DNA from: Pedobacter sp. PACM 27299
Lineage (GTDB): Bacteria > Bacteroidota > Bacteroidia > Sphingobacteriales > Sphingobacteriaceae
Assembly (NCBI RefSeq): GCF_001412655.1
Contig: NZ_CP012996.1
Location: forward strand, 3,534,001-3,598,000
Length of the DNA stretch: 64,000 bases
Reading direction: 5' to 3'
Positions 25,556-33,863 of the stretch are shown here, one piece after another. The notes beneath the pieces are model-generated. The model saw only the letters and a program-made list of their open reading frames with translations. It ran no database searches and had not been told where the DNA came from. Positions within the stretch are counted from its first letter, which is position 1, and each line of letters begins with the position of its first letter. The position numbers were made by a program, and so were the translations under genes.

Positions 25556-26812
25556 TTAAAATAAAATCAATTGCTGCACATCAATTTTAGCATATTTGCC
25601 CTGGCTTTCCGCTAATATGAATGACTTGATCTGCGTAGCCTGATAATCTTTCATTTGATAAGGACTGTCTGAACATTTGATAAAGTGTTTCGCTCTGTTA
25701 TAAGCAACTCCTATTTTCTTCAGCTGGTCAATGCGTAATTTCCCGAACTTTCTAGCTTGTACGATCTTTTTTGCTGAACTCACACCAATTCCAGGAATAC
25801 GCAGAATCATTTTATATGCAGCCACATTAATGTCTATAGGGAAGTACTGAAGGTTCCTTAAGGCCCAGCTCAATTTAGGATCCACGTCTACATCCAAATG
25901 GGGATTGGCATCATTGAGGAGTTCATTGACGTGAAAGCCATAAAAGCGCATGAGCCAATCTGTCTGATACAATCTATTCTCACGAATTAATGGAGGTTGA
26001 GTACCAATAAGTGGCAGACGATTGTCGTAACTAATGGGAATGTATCCAGAATAATAAACTCTTTTCAGCGAGAAATTCCTATAAAATGCATCTGCAGTAT
26101 GCATAATGTCTTTATCTGTTTCCGGAGTCGCTCCAATCACCATCTGAGTACTTTGACCCGCAGGTACAAATTTAGGCGTACTCTTGATCAGCTTTTTCTC
26201 GTCTTTGAACTGTATGATTTGGTTTTGTACCAATGCAAGTGGCCGCTTTACATCTTCATGGCTCTTTTCCGGAGCAAGTAACTTCAGGCCACTTTCCGTC
26301 GGCATCTCCAGATTGATACTCATTCTGTCTGCATAAAGCCCAGCTTCCCTAATGAGCTCTTCACTTGCACCAGGAATAGTTTTCAAATGAATATACCCAT
26401 TGAAGCGTTCTTCAAGCCTTAGTTTCTTCACGACTTTCAATAAACGCTCCATTGTAAAATCGGCATTCTTAAAAATTCCTGAGCTTAAAAAAAGTCCTTC
26501 AATAAAGTTTCTTCTGTAAAAATTGATGGTGAGGGAAACCACTTCCTCTACAGTAAAAGCAGCACGCTCTATATCGTTACTTTTTCTGGAAACACAGAAG
26601 GCACAGTCATAAATACAGTGATTGGTCAGGAGAATTTTCAAAAGTGAAACACAGCGACCATCTTCTGTATAGGTATGACAAATTCCTGAAGCATGGCTAT
26701 CACCGATTCCTTTATTGTCGTTTTTCCTTATTCCTCCACTTGAAGAGCAGGATACGTCGTATTTTGCTGCATCAGCCAGGATATTTAGTTTTTCTCTAAT
26801 CCGTTCAGACAT
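25556..26812 (-). CDS. Putative DNA modification/repair radical SAM protein (TIGR03916 type)
   Basis: A 418-residue radical SAM enzyme. The cluster motif is CIYDCAFC (Cx3Cx2C) in KILLTNHCIYDCAFCVSRKSND, followed by a TIM-barrel-like core (LFLSSGIFKNADFTMERL; GYIHLKTIPGASEELI; SINLEMPTESGLKLLAPEKS). The C-terminal part contains a helix-hairpin-helix, MILRIPGIGVSSAKKIVQARKFGKLRIDQLKKIGV, which fits DNA binding. The ATG at 26812 is preferred to an in-frame TTG seven codons earlier. It heads a two-gene operon with the TIGR03915 partner and is transcribed from a promoter with an overlapping palindrome. Reaction unknown; the repair role is inferred from the domain pair. Confidence 0.92.
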   Translation of the reverse strand: MSERIREKLNILADAAKYDVSCSSSGGIRKNDNKGIGDSHASGICHTYTEDGRCVSLLKILLTNHCIYDCAFCVSRKSNDIERAAFTVEEVVSLTINFYRRNFIEGLFLSSGIFKNADFTMERLLKVVKKLRLEERFNGYIHLKTIPGASEELIREAGLYADRMSINLEMPTESGLKLLAPEKSHEDVKRPLALVQNQIIQFKDEKKLIKSTPKFVPAGQSTQMVIGATPETDKDIMHTADAFYRNFSLKRVYYSGYIPISYDNRLPLIGTQPPLIRENRLYQTDWLMRFYGFHVNELLNDANPHLDVDVDPKLSWALRNLQYFPIDINVAAYKMILRIPGIGVSSAKKIVQARKFGKLRIDQLKKIGVAYNRAKHFIKCSDSPYQMKDYQATQIKSFILAESQGKYAKIDVQQLILF

Positions 26813-26823
26813 GATTCTATATT

Positions 26824-26863
26824 TTACTAACAAATATAGTATATTTATACTAACTTTATTAGT
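26824..26863 (-). promoter_or_regulatory. Promoter with overlapping palindromic operator
   Basis: On the minus strand TATATTTG (26838-26831) matches the -7 consensus, with the start codon about 19 bases on. Overlapping it is a perfect dyad, TAGTATA-TT-TATACTA (26837-26852), and ACTAA/TTAGT half-sites recur on both sides (26826-26830, 26849-26853, 26859-26863). The arrangement suits a dimeric repressor with two adjoining sites. Confidence 0.65.
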
Positions 26864-26918
26864 AATAATATAGAGTGATTAAAATACTCTTGCTTTTTAA
26901 CAAAAACATCTATTTGAA

Positions 26919-27072
26919 TCAGAATTTAGCCTCATTCATCCAGCGCATCAGCCTAACGCTAACTTCAGTATCCAATACTTCATTCTTAATTTTCACTTGC
27001 TTCCCATTGCCGGTTGAGAATCCGCTGCAGCATATAACCGTATCATCCTTTTAAAACAGGAAACTCGGTCAT
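26919..27072 (-). pseudogene. Possible small gene broken by a +1 frameshift
   Basis: On the minus strand an ATG frame reads MTEFPVLKG and stops, while the next frame continues without a break as DDTVICCSGFSTGNGKQVKI and on to MRWMNEAKF before its own stop. Together they look like one ~50-residue protein split by one extra base near 27045. It follows the S41 gene by 33 bases. The family is not recognised; chance is possible. Confidence 0.3.
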
Positions 27073-27104
27073 CGTTTCACATATTCTGACTTACTTTTAA
27101 CCAA

Positions 27105-28751
27105 TCAAAAGACCTTTGTTCTGGAGTTCTTAAACACAAAATCTATGGTTCTCTTTTTTAAGGTACCATCAGCAGAAGGATGACCAAATGTATATTTCCC
27201 GGGCTGTGTTTCAACCTTTTTAGCAGATTGCCTGGCTGCCAGCACATTGTTTTGTAAAGCCAGTGCTACTGCTGGATCATCGGTCATCCCAAAATCGTAA
27301 GATGGATCGTCTACAGTTGAACGATCAGCGGCAAGCCCATCAAAGTAGTCGCCTTCCCCATTGGCATTGCGCAGCTGATACATGGAGATGAACATTTTGT
27401 AATTACTAATGTCTATATCAAAAAAACCTACCGGCTTTCCATAGCTGCGCACTTGCTGAAGTCCTTGTGTAGATGCACCAACTATCTTAACATTCAAATA
27501 AGGTTTCAAAACATTAATCAGCAATTCGCTCGCAGAAGCTGTATACTCACTGATGATAAAATGGATCGTTTTTAAATCTGTTAACGGCCCTTGTTTCTCA
27601 AACAAAACCGTATTTGCTTTAACACTGTAATCAATATCGTTTAGTGTTGCGATCCGACCATCTATATATAAAGGTTTATTGTCATTTCCTCTTATGATCT
27701 GATGACGCAAGAGCTCTGCCTTTCCTTCACGCATGGTTTGATTGTAATGTTCTGTAAGCATGAGTTTTTTGTCCCATTTAGCAGGTATCAGTTGATTTGC
27801 AAAATAAACCACTGCATTTTGATATCCGCCACTATTGTAGCGCAAATCTACAATCAGTTCAGAAACCCCTGCCTGACCGAAACTACTCAGCACAGGCGCT
27901 AAATACTTTTCAGAATTGGATTCATCTGTGAAACTGCTGTAAGCGATAAAACCGATTTTTTTGCCACCAATATTTATCACCTGATGCTTTAAAACAGGGT
28001 TTATTTCAAAAATACCATCCAGCAGTCTGACTTCTCTTGTTTTTCCATTCCGATCTACCGTATTCAATTTGAGGAAAGATTGACTTAATGCCACTTTCCA
28101 TAAAGCAGAAAATGAGGCCTCATTATTAAAAGACTGCCCATTTATAGCCGTCACCAGGTCACCTCTTTTCATTCCCGACTTTCCTGCGGGAGAATTTAGA
28201 TCCACATAAAGTATCCGGGTTCCCAATGCACTATGATGAAAGGATAATCCAAAGCCAGAATTGATTTTATAACCACTGGATTCAGCCATATTGGCCTTAA
28301 CCCCCATCGCCGCATTTTTAACAATCGTGGAATACTTCGGCAATGAAATGTCTAATGCATTGTACTCGTAAGGTTTACCGGTCAGGTTATTCATTGGAAA
28401 CCTGGAAAATTCAAAAATCTCCTGTTTATAGGCTTTAAGCTCATCAGCATTCGCCTCATAAAATCTACCGGGAATGAACCGCTCCTGACTAGGGAGCAGT
28501 TCATTCCACAGATAAATTTGTTTTGCGTACAAATAGATAGAATCCAAATTATTCAATACCGCCTGTTTGCCCAGATGATCTTCTTTCTCCTCTATAAAAG
28601 GAACGTTTTTTTTACAGGAACAAAACAGCAAGCCAATAACAATAAACAACAGGATTGCTACCGTTATACATTTGACATGCAGCCAGCACCTACTGCGCTG
28701 AGCTGAAAGCCAAACTTCATGCACTTCATTAGAGTGGTCTTTTAGACGCAT
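27105..28751 (-). CDS. S41-family (CtpA/tail-specific) peptidase-like lipoprotein
   Basis: Last gene of the cytolysin-like operon, 13 bases after the long cytolysin-like gene. The 548-residue protein has a hydrophobic signal ending LLFCSCKK (lipoprotein Cys at 44 or 46), a Bacteroidota S41 N-terminal helix region (NNLDSIYLYAKQIYLWNELLP), a PDZ domain (about 162-215, with LNSPAGKSGMKRGDLVTAING), and the S41 core with DLRYNSGG (302-309) and the nucleophile region TASASE (404-409). The catalytic Lys normally found about 24 residues later (GKG) is replaced: the matching segment reads VGASTQGLQQ. It could therefore be inactive or use another dyad partner. Inference: it may process or anchor the pore-forming proteins beside it, since related cytolysin-like proteins need proteolysis. 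Confidence 0.85.
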   Translation of the reverse strand: MRLKDHSNEVHEVWLSAQRSRCWLHVKCITVAILLFIVIGLLFCSCKKNVPFIEEKEDHLGKQAVLNNLDSIYLYAKQIYLWNELLPSQERFIPGRFYEANADELKAYKQEIFEFSRFPMNNLTGKPYEYNALDISLPKYSTIVKNAAMGVKANMAESSGYKINSGFGLSFHHSALGTRILYVDLNSPAGKSGMKRGDLVTAINGQSFNNEASFSALWKVALSQSFLKLNTVDRNGKTREVRLLDGIFEINPVLKHQVINIGGKKIGFIAYSSFTDESNSEKYLAPVLSSFGQAGVSELIVDLRYNSGGYQNAVVYFANQLIPAKWDKKLMLTEHYNQTMREGKAELLRHQIIRGNDNKPLYIDGRIATLNDIDYSVKANTVLFEKQGPLTDLKTIHFIISEYTASASELLINVLKPYLNVKIVGASTQGLQQVRSYGKPVGFFDIDISNYKMFISMYQLRNANGEGDYFDGLAADRSTVDDPSYDFGMTDDPAVALALQNNVLAARQSAKKVETQPGKYTFGHPSADGTLKKRTIDFVFKNSRTKVF

Positions 28752-28764
28752 TTTATGCTAAAAT

Positions 28765-30417
28765 TTAATTGGCCAGGAAAAAATAACCATTTGGAACTAA
28801 CTGATAGCTGAAATCAGTCTTTGAAGTATTTGCATCTGAACCGTATTTAACGTAATAAGAAACCTCTTTTTCACCCAGCAGGTGACGATATCCACTATAG
28901 GTAATTTTGAAGCTACTACGCTCTGTTCGTGTTTCCCGATTACTAACCCAATTCTGATAATGAACTGAGCTTCTTGTGATATCGTATGGGTAGTCTACAA
29001 AATCAGGCACATCGTTATAAGGTATAGTCCCAGCTTGATCCCTGTAAAAATAAGCATATAGATCACCAAAATACTTTAAAGGATTCTGCCCGTAGGTATC
29101 TTTCTCATTGTGCCACCTGAATTTAACGTAAGGACGATCAAAAGGGCCGTAATTAATGTTAAAGGGTGCTCCAATCATCCCATGGGTGTGTAAATTGGCC
29201 AACTGAAAGGCTATGGGAACTCCCGGACTTTCCTTAGAATAAGTTTTATTCGCAGAAACTACATCTATAAATCCACTCAGGCCATTGACCTTGATCATTC
29301 CATCTGCATCCGCATTAATCCCTGTATATTTGACCTTTATATTGGCAGAATTTATAATGGTTTTTTCTTCCTCAGTCATGTTTCTGTCTATACCAATTAA
29401 ATTACGCAAAATCCCCAATTGTTTATAAACTGCATTATAAAGCTTGACAGAAGAATATTGCGATTCGATGACCATAATCCCCATCCGACCGTAGGTTACA
29501 CTTTTTACATATACTGGATTTATGCCACCAGTAATGAGCGGCATGTTGGCACCTGTTGAATCAAAAAGCTGACCGGGAGGAGGCGTATCAAGATCAATCT
29601 TAAAGTTTTCCTGAAAAAATTTTAGCTTTAAAGCCGATACAGAATTGATGTAATGATTCTCCCCTTTCTTTATGGTGTTTGCATCAACCAGAAATACGTC
29701 AATACTTTTGTTGTATCCGTAAAGCGTTTTTAGTTCTTCGTACACCTTAAAAGAATCCAGTTCTAACCTAAGGGAAGCAGCACCAACTCCTCCTGGATTT
29801 AAGGCCTCCAGATCAGTCAATGCTGCATTAGTTAACGCTTTTTCCGCAATAGGACGTGGCAAAGAAGTTCTAGCCACTACGGAACCTGAAACTGGCATTG
29901 TGGTAGACAGTGTAACCGGTCTAATGTACTGCGAAACTCCCAGCAGCATTTTTGGATTAAATGCCCCATTAATACTTCGTCCGTCCAATATGGCACCTGG
30001 ATAAATATTCAAGGCCATAGACTGATCAGAAATAGTGAACATCCTGGATGTATATCCCTGATTATAGTAAAGAAAATCTAATCCTGGCCCAGTGGCTTTT
30101 CCAGGGCCATCTTTTTCTACCCAGGCTAAACCACCGCCATTTCCAGGTCCAGACAAAGTATTCACATTATTTCTTTTTCTTCCATTCAGCTGATCCATGG
30201 GAGAATCATTACCGGGATAAGATATCGAGTTCACCGTAAAACCGTCAATCTGGGGCGGCCTCATTCCAGGGAAGTTGGTCTTTTTTGCCAGTTCAGCCTT
30301 TTCAAGCACATCTTTTGAACAGCCCATAGGAATTAATAACAGCAGACATAGGCTAAAGGCAATACCCATTATCGCCTGCCGGCTGTTCGGTAATTTATTG
30401 TTTTTTAGGAGGAGCAT
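28765..30417 (-). CDS. Cytolysin-like (CDC superfamily) lipoprotein, long form
   Basis: Homologue of the cholesterol-dependent cytolysins (thiol-activated cytolysin family). The 550-residue protein has a lipoprotein signal (IPMGC, Cys33). Core matches to perfringolysin and pneumolysin are: YPGAIL (139-144) with the CDC YPGAI; PVYVKSVTYGRMGIMVIES (301-319) with the CDC VSNVAYGRTIYVKLET; and SPGVPIAFQLANL (397-409) with the CDC YPISYTSVFLKDN. After about residue 425 it has an extra ~125-residue C-terminal domain missing from the two shorter proteins. No CDC undecapeptide (ECTGLAWEWWR) is present, so cholesterol binding is not expected. Known for the family in Bacteroidota: paired short and long forms that form pores after proteolysis. 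Here it is the third gene of four, between a short form and an S41 gene. Confidence 0.85.
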   Translation of the reverse strand: MLLLKNNKLPNSRQAIMGIAFSLCLLLLIPMGCSKDVLEKAELAKKTNFPGMRPPQIDGFTVNSISYPGNDSPMDQLNGRKRNNVNTLSGPGNGGGLAWVEKDGPGKATGPGLDFLYYNQGYTSRMFTISDQSMALNIYPGAILDGRSINGAFNPKMLLGVSQYIRPVTLSTTMPVSGSVVARTSLPRPIAEKALTNAALTDLEALNPGGVGAASLRLELDSFKVYEELKTLYGYNKSIDVFLVDANTIKKGENHYINSVSALKLKFFQENFKIDLDTPPPGQLFDSTGANMPLITGGINPVYVKSVTYGRMGIMVIESQYSSVKLYNAVYKQLGILRNLIGIDRNMTEEEKTIINSANIKVKYTGINADADGMIKVNGLSGFIDVVSANKTYSKESPGVPIAFQLANLHTHGMIGAPFNINYGPFDRPYVKFRWHNEKDTYGQNPLKYFGDLYAYFYRDQAGTIPYNDVPDFVDYPYDITRSSVHYQNWVSNRETRTERSSFKITYSGYRHLLGEKEVSYYVKYGSDANTSKTDFSYQLVPNGYFFLAN

Positions 30418-30468
30418 AGTTTGATTTTATTTAAAGGTTAAATCTGGTTCCCTAAACATGAATTCCTG

Positions 30469-31626
30469 TTAGTAGGGAAAATCAAGTTTAAAAACTGTTT
30501 TAAATGGACTGTTATCTTTCAGGTATTTAGCTCTGAATGAAATGGGTACTCCTGGATCCTGCGAAGTAAATACCCCCACATTATCCGAAAGGAAACTGGT
30601 GATGCCTTCCGGATTCGGATTGATCAGCAGCTGAATTGCAGATTCCCCCATCGTACTTCCCAAAATATAAATGGTAACCCGGCAGGAGGTAAACAAGGTC
30701 TTCTCCTCTTGGGTAAAGGACTCGGTGGTTTGTTTGAAAATTTTCTTTACGACTTTTTCGAAAGCGCTTTTCATTTGCGAACCGCCATTATTAGTTTCCA
30801 CAACCAACAATCCAAATCTTCCATAAGTAACCGAATTGATATACACAGGTGAAACTCCATTGAACACTTCCGGAGTGATACTTGCCATGTCAATTAATTG
30901 TCCTACTGTTGGATCAGGAGTAGTAAATGTGAAATTTTTAACCGTATAACTGGCCATTAATTTCGTGGAATACTGTGTTGCAGATGAATTATAATCGAAT
31001 GAAGAATTTGTAGATGCAAATAAACGGCGTTCATTTACATTGTAGCCGTAAGCAAGCTTCACCTCTTGATACCTTGAAAAAAAGGAAATAGATTGAGAGA
31101 AATCATCGATTTGCTTTCCTGAAAAATCGGGGGCCATCAGTGCATTCCTCAAAAATATACGGCTTTTTGAAAGACTGGGTGAGGCTACGGTTCCAAAAGA
31201 CAAACTGGAAGGAAAGGACAAATAAAGATCAATTGGTGCTCCTTGATAGCCAACAAAAGGCAGGAGCTCATCTGTAGCGATGGAAGCCGCCTTAAGTATG
31301 GAACCAGGATATATAAATGAGGTGTTGGCAGGTGTTACCGTCATCTCATCAGACTCATAAAAAGCACTTTTACCAAATGCAGCCCAACTACTATCTCTTA
31401 AATGTATTAGCGCGCCCAGCTTTCTGGCATCCATAGCCTCCTTCATGGAAATCTTGGAGAGCCCCAGAAAAACGGGCTCCATAGGTTCAATCCTCAAATG
31501 TTGGAATTGACTAGCTAACAAATTCTCAGCAGCCTTTATCGGCTGTACTTGCCCCTGCTCTACCCGATCTTTCTTGCAGGCAAAAAGAAATAGAGGGATC
31601 ATCATCAATAACCTGGCGTATTTCAT
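30469..31626 (-). CDS. Cytolysin-like (CDC superfamily) lipoprotein, short form B
   Basis: A 385-residue lipoprotein (Cys17, FACKKD) carrying the core of a cholesterol-dependent cytolysin without a C-terminal membrane-recognition domain. Matches: IYPGSIL (about 105-111); PVYINSVTYGRFGLLVVET (260-278); DPGVPISFRAKYLKDN (357-372), the closest of the three proteins to the CDC segment PISYTSVFLKDN. The protein ends 13 residues after this, so it lacks domain 4. It lies 51 bases before the long form and 88 bases after short form A, with a hairpin between A and B. Likely part of a multi-component pore former on the cell surface; the target membrane is unknown. Confidence 0.85.
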   Translation of the reverse strand: MKYARLLMMIPLFLFACKKDRVEQGQVQPIKAAENLLASQFQHLRIEPMEPVFLGLSKISMKEAMDARKLGALIHLRDSSWAAFGKSAFYESDEMTVTPANTSFIYPGSILKAASIATDELLPFVGYQGAPIDLYLSFPSSLSFGTVASPSLSKSRIFLRNALMAPDFSGKQIDDFSQSISFFSRYQEVKLAYGYNVNERRLFASTNSSFDYNSSATQYSTKLMASYTVKNFTFTTPDPTVGQLIDMASITPEVFNGVSPVYINSVTYGRFGLLVVETNNGGSQMKSAFEKVVKKIFKQTTESFTQEEKTLFTSCRVTIYILGSTMGESAIQLLINPNPEGITSFLSDNVGVFTSQDPGVPISFRAKYLKDNSPFKTVFKLDFPY

Positions 31627-31641
31627 GTTTATGGAATAAAG

Positions 31642-31671
31642 TTCGAAGCAGGCTGTCTGGCCTGCTTCGAA
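31642..31671 (-). repeat. Intercistronic hairpin between the two short cytolysin-like genes
   Basis: A perfect 12-bp inverted repeat, TTCGAAGCAGGC and GCCTGCTTCGAA, around TGTCTG. There is no U-run after it on the transcribed strand, so it may protect the upstream message or lower read-through rather than end the operon. Confidence 0.7.
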
Positions 31672-31714
31672 AATTGGAATATTATTTTAGCTCTTTGCAC
31701 CTGGCCTTAGGTGT

Positions 31715-32905
31715 CTAATTGCGGACGTTAATTCTAAATGGATTTCGGAAGGTTCCGAAATCAGACAAATAATTTAAAGTATAGTATAATGGTGCACCAG
31801 GAGAATCTGATTTGAAGCCCCCACACTCCGCAATTACCTGTGCAAAACCAGCCAGACCTCCAGTAACCGCCCTTACAGTCGAGGTGCCATCCACCCCCAT
31901 TACATATACATAAATTTTAGAATGCTCAATTACTGATTTTTGTGCATTCGTCAAACGAGTGTTTAAAGCGACCGAAAACGCAGATCCTAACTTCGATTCA
32001 GAACCAACCCCAAGCATTTCAGCGGAAAGCGTAAGTGCGACACTAAGCGTCGTTTTAACCATCGCAAATGAAGAATCAGATTCCATGATAAAAATTCCTT
32101 TTCTACCATAAGTCACTGAGCTCACGATTAATGGCTCGATTCCACCAAATTGGGCCATATCATAACTCGGTTTCAAAAAAGGTTCATAGATAGGAGGTTC
32201 AATATTAATTGAAAAGTTTTCTTGAATAAACTCCGCTCTAACCTTTGTTTTGTTTGCTCCAGTCGAGGTCGTATCTAAGAAATCTACTTTCAGTAATTTC
32301 CCGATGTTAAAACTAGCCCCAAAGGATTTCTGAAGCTCTTCCACTTTTCTGAACTGATTTTGTTCATAAGTAAAAGACTGTATTTGTGTCCCTGTACCGG
32401 CCTTTATTGCATCTCTAACGTACCTTGCATCTTGGCTAGGTGCTGGCAGAACCGATCTTGAAATACTATCGGTAGGAAAGTTAGCATACATCGTTATCGG
32501 ATTTCTGTGTATAGCAGGAATAGACATTGGCGTAAAATTCTCTACATCTACGGCACTATTGCCACGAATAATGGCTCCCAAATACAATTTTAATCGTGTT
32601 TCAGGTAAAATAGCAGGAACCTCAGTTGATTCATAAAAAAACGTAGTTCCTGAACCATTAGCCCAGGCACTATCCCGAATCAAAATAATGGAATTCTGCT
32701 TTTTTCTGTTGATGATGCCTTTGGGACCCGATTTATCAAAAGAGCTCAGATTGAAGATCGTTGGACCGTAACTAAAGCGTTTTAAATTGTTACCGGATAA
32801 AGTTGGATCTGATGCCCCGGAAGCATCTTTACTCATTTCTTTTTTACAGGATAGTATAAAAAAGAGGGGGAACACGACAAGCGTGTACTTGAAGTAATGT
32901 TTCAT
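31715..32905 (-). CDS. Cytolysin-like (CDC superfamily) lipoprotein, short form A
   Basis: First gene of the four-gene operon. The 396-residue lipoprotein (Cys20, ILSCKKE) shows the CDC core: LYLGAII (about 107-113) in place of YPGAI; PLIVSSVTYGRKGIFIMES (258-276); and SPGAPLYYTLNYLSDFG (368-384). It stops 12 residues later, so there is no domain 4. Between the YGR motif and the last motif is an Ala/Leu-rich amphipathic stretch, KTTLSVALTLSAEMLGVG (285-302), in the region where CDCs hold their second membrane hairpin; the other two proteins are more charged there. Short forms A and B are diverged from each other, so they are not simple duplicates. Pore formation is inferred from homology. Confidence 0.82.
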   Translation of the reverse strand: MKHYFKYTLVVFPLFFILSCKKEMSKDASGASDPTLSGNNLKRFSYGPTIFNLSSFDKSGPKGIINRKKQNSIILIRDSAWANGSGTTFFYESTEVPAILPETRLKLYLGAIIRGNSAVDVENFTPMSIPAIHRNPITMYANFPTDSISRSVLPAPSQDARYVRDAIKAGTGTQIQSFTYEQNQFRKVEELQKSFGASFNIGKLLKVDFLDTTSTGANKTKVRAEFIQENFSINIEPPIYEPFLKPSYDMAQFGGIEPLIVSSVTYGRKGIFIMESDSSFAMVKTTLSVALTLSAEMLGVGSESKLGSAFSVALNTRLTNAQKSVIEHSKIYVYVMGVDGTSTVRAVTGGLAGFAQVIAECGGFKSDSPGAPLYYTLNYLSDFGTFRNPFRINVRN

Positions 32906-33050
32906 AGAAGAATTATTTATTTAATTAAAGGTTTGATTGTTACTAAATAAGCAAATAAAAAATATTAAAATCAATCTATAAGGACTGAGGTATATTAAAG
33001 TTGTTTTTGGAATAAAGCACCTTCAGTTGCCCAATTAAACTATTGAAGAT

Positions 33051-33064
33051 GCATCAATTGATGC
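33051..33064. promoter_or_regulatory. Perfect 14-bp palindrome upstream of the cytolysin-like operon
   Basis: GCATCAATTGATGC is fully self-complementary and lies about 146 bases before the first start codon of the operon. It is a possible binding site for a dimeric regulator; no regulator gene sits beside it. Confidence 0.35.
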
Positions 33065-33614
33065 GAAAATAGATCCTTTATCAGCTCCATTATGATTTAT
33101 AAAAACAATGGAGAAAAAAGACGAGCAAGTGCTAAATAGAGTAGTCAATGAATTTTTAAACAAACACCATTTTCATAGTAAAATATTTAAAATTAAATAA
33201 ACATGAATTTGATTAATCGAATATAAAGTTATTTTCAATTAAAGGAAATTAAAATTAAGTAACATTATTATTACATTAATAATTAATTATAGAAGAGTTG
33301 CCAATATTTTAGTTAAAAACAGCATTAAATAGGGAATCAAAGCAGTTTTACATAGAAATTACTGGTAATCATAAAAACTAGGTCAGCACAAAATCAATCA
33401 CCCACAGCAAGAAGAAACAACACCATTAATATTATAATTTCACAAAAAGCGACATTTAATATATTTATTAGACAAATAATACCTTATTAAATTTTATTAA
33501 TAAATAATTATGGAAATAATGGTTATTTATAACCAGAAATGAGCCGAATCAATTACAATATTTTCTATTATAAATAATTAAACAAAAAAGAGCGATTAAA
33601 TACTCAAAAACAAC

Positions 33615-33785
33615 ATGCACAAGAAATCAATAAAATTTATCTTTTCCATCCGCTCAAAAGATCAAATTGCAGAGGAAGCTGTACTCCAGCATATTGGAGC
33701 ACAAAATAAATATCACATCACCATAGTCCAGGTAAATACCAACCATGATGGTATGGGCGGCTATGGCAACACAAAAAAAGGATGA
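33615..33785 (+). CDS. Small open frame, 56 residues, unknown
   Basis: ATG frame encoding MHKKSIKFIFSIRSKDQIAE at the start and ending HDGMGGYGNTKKG. It lies alone on the plus strand in an AT-rich gap, converging on a DUF4268 gene. The region around it is less AT-rich than the rest of the gap, and the residue mix (Lys-rich start, Gly-rich end) looks protein-like. It could be a peptide precursor, a gene remnant or chance. No family recognised. Confidence 0.35.
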   Translation: MHKKSIKFIFSIRSKDQIAEEAVLQHIGAQNKYHITIVQVNTNHDGMGGYGNTKKG

Positions 33786-33863
33786 AATCAACAGCCCAAT
33801 GCTGAAATTCTTAAATAAGATGAACTGTTTAGTTTTTTTGATAAAACGGCGGGAAGCTTTAAA

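Larger units (their letters stand above)
32906..33863. other. 958-bp AT-rich gap upstream of the cytolysin-like operon
   Basis: The base composition is far more AT-rich than the neighbouring genes. Contents seen: a palindrome at 33051-33064, a 30-codon frame at 33108-33200 with no recognisable product, and a 56-codon frame at 33615-33785. The operon promoter should lie within the first 100 bases; TTATTTG (near 32953 on the minus strand) is only a partial -7 match. Confidence 0.5.

Noticed and set aside
33108..33200. A 30-codon ATG frame starting MEKKDEQVLNR
   Set aside because: Too short, no ribosome-binding or family evidence; kept only as a note in the gap entry.
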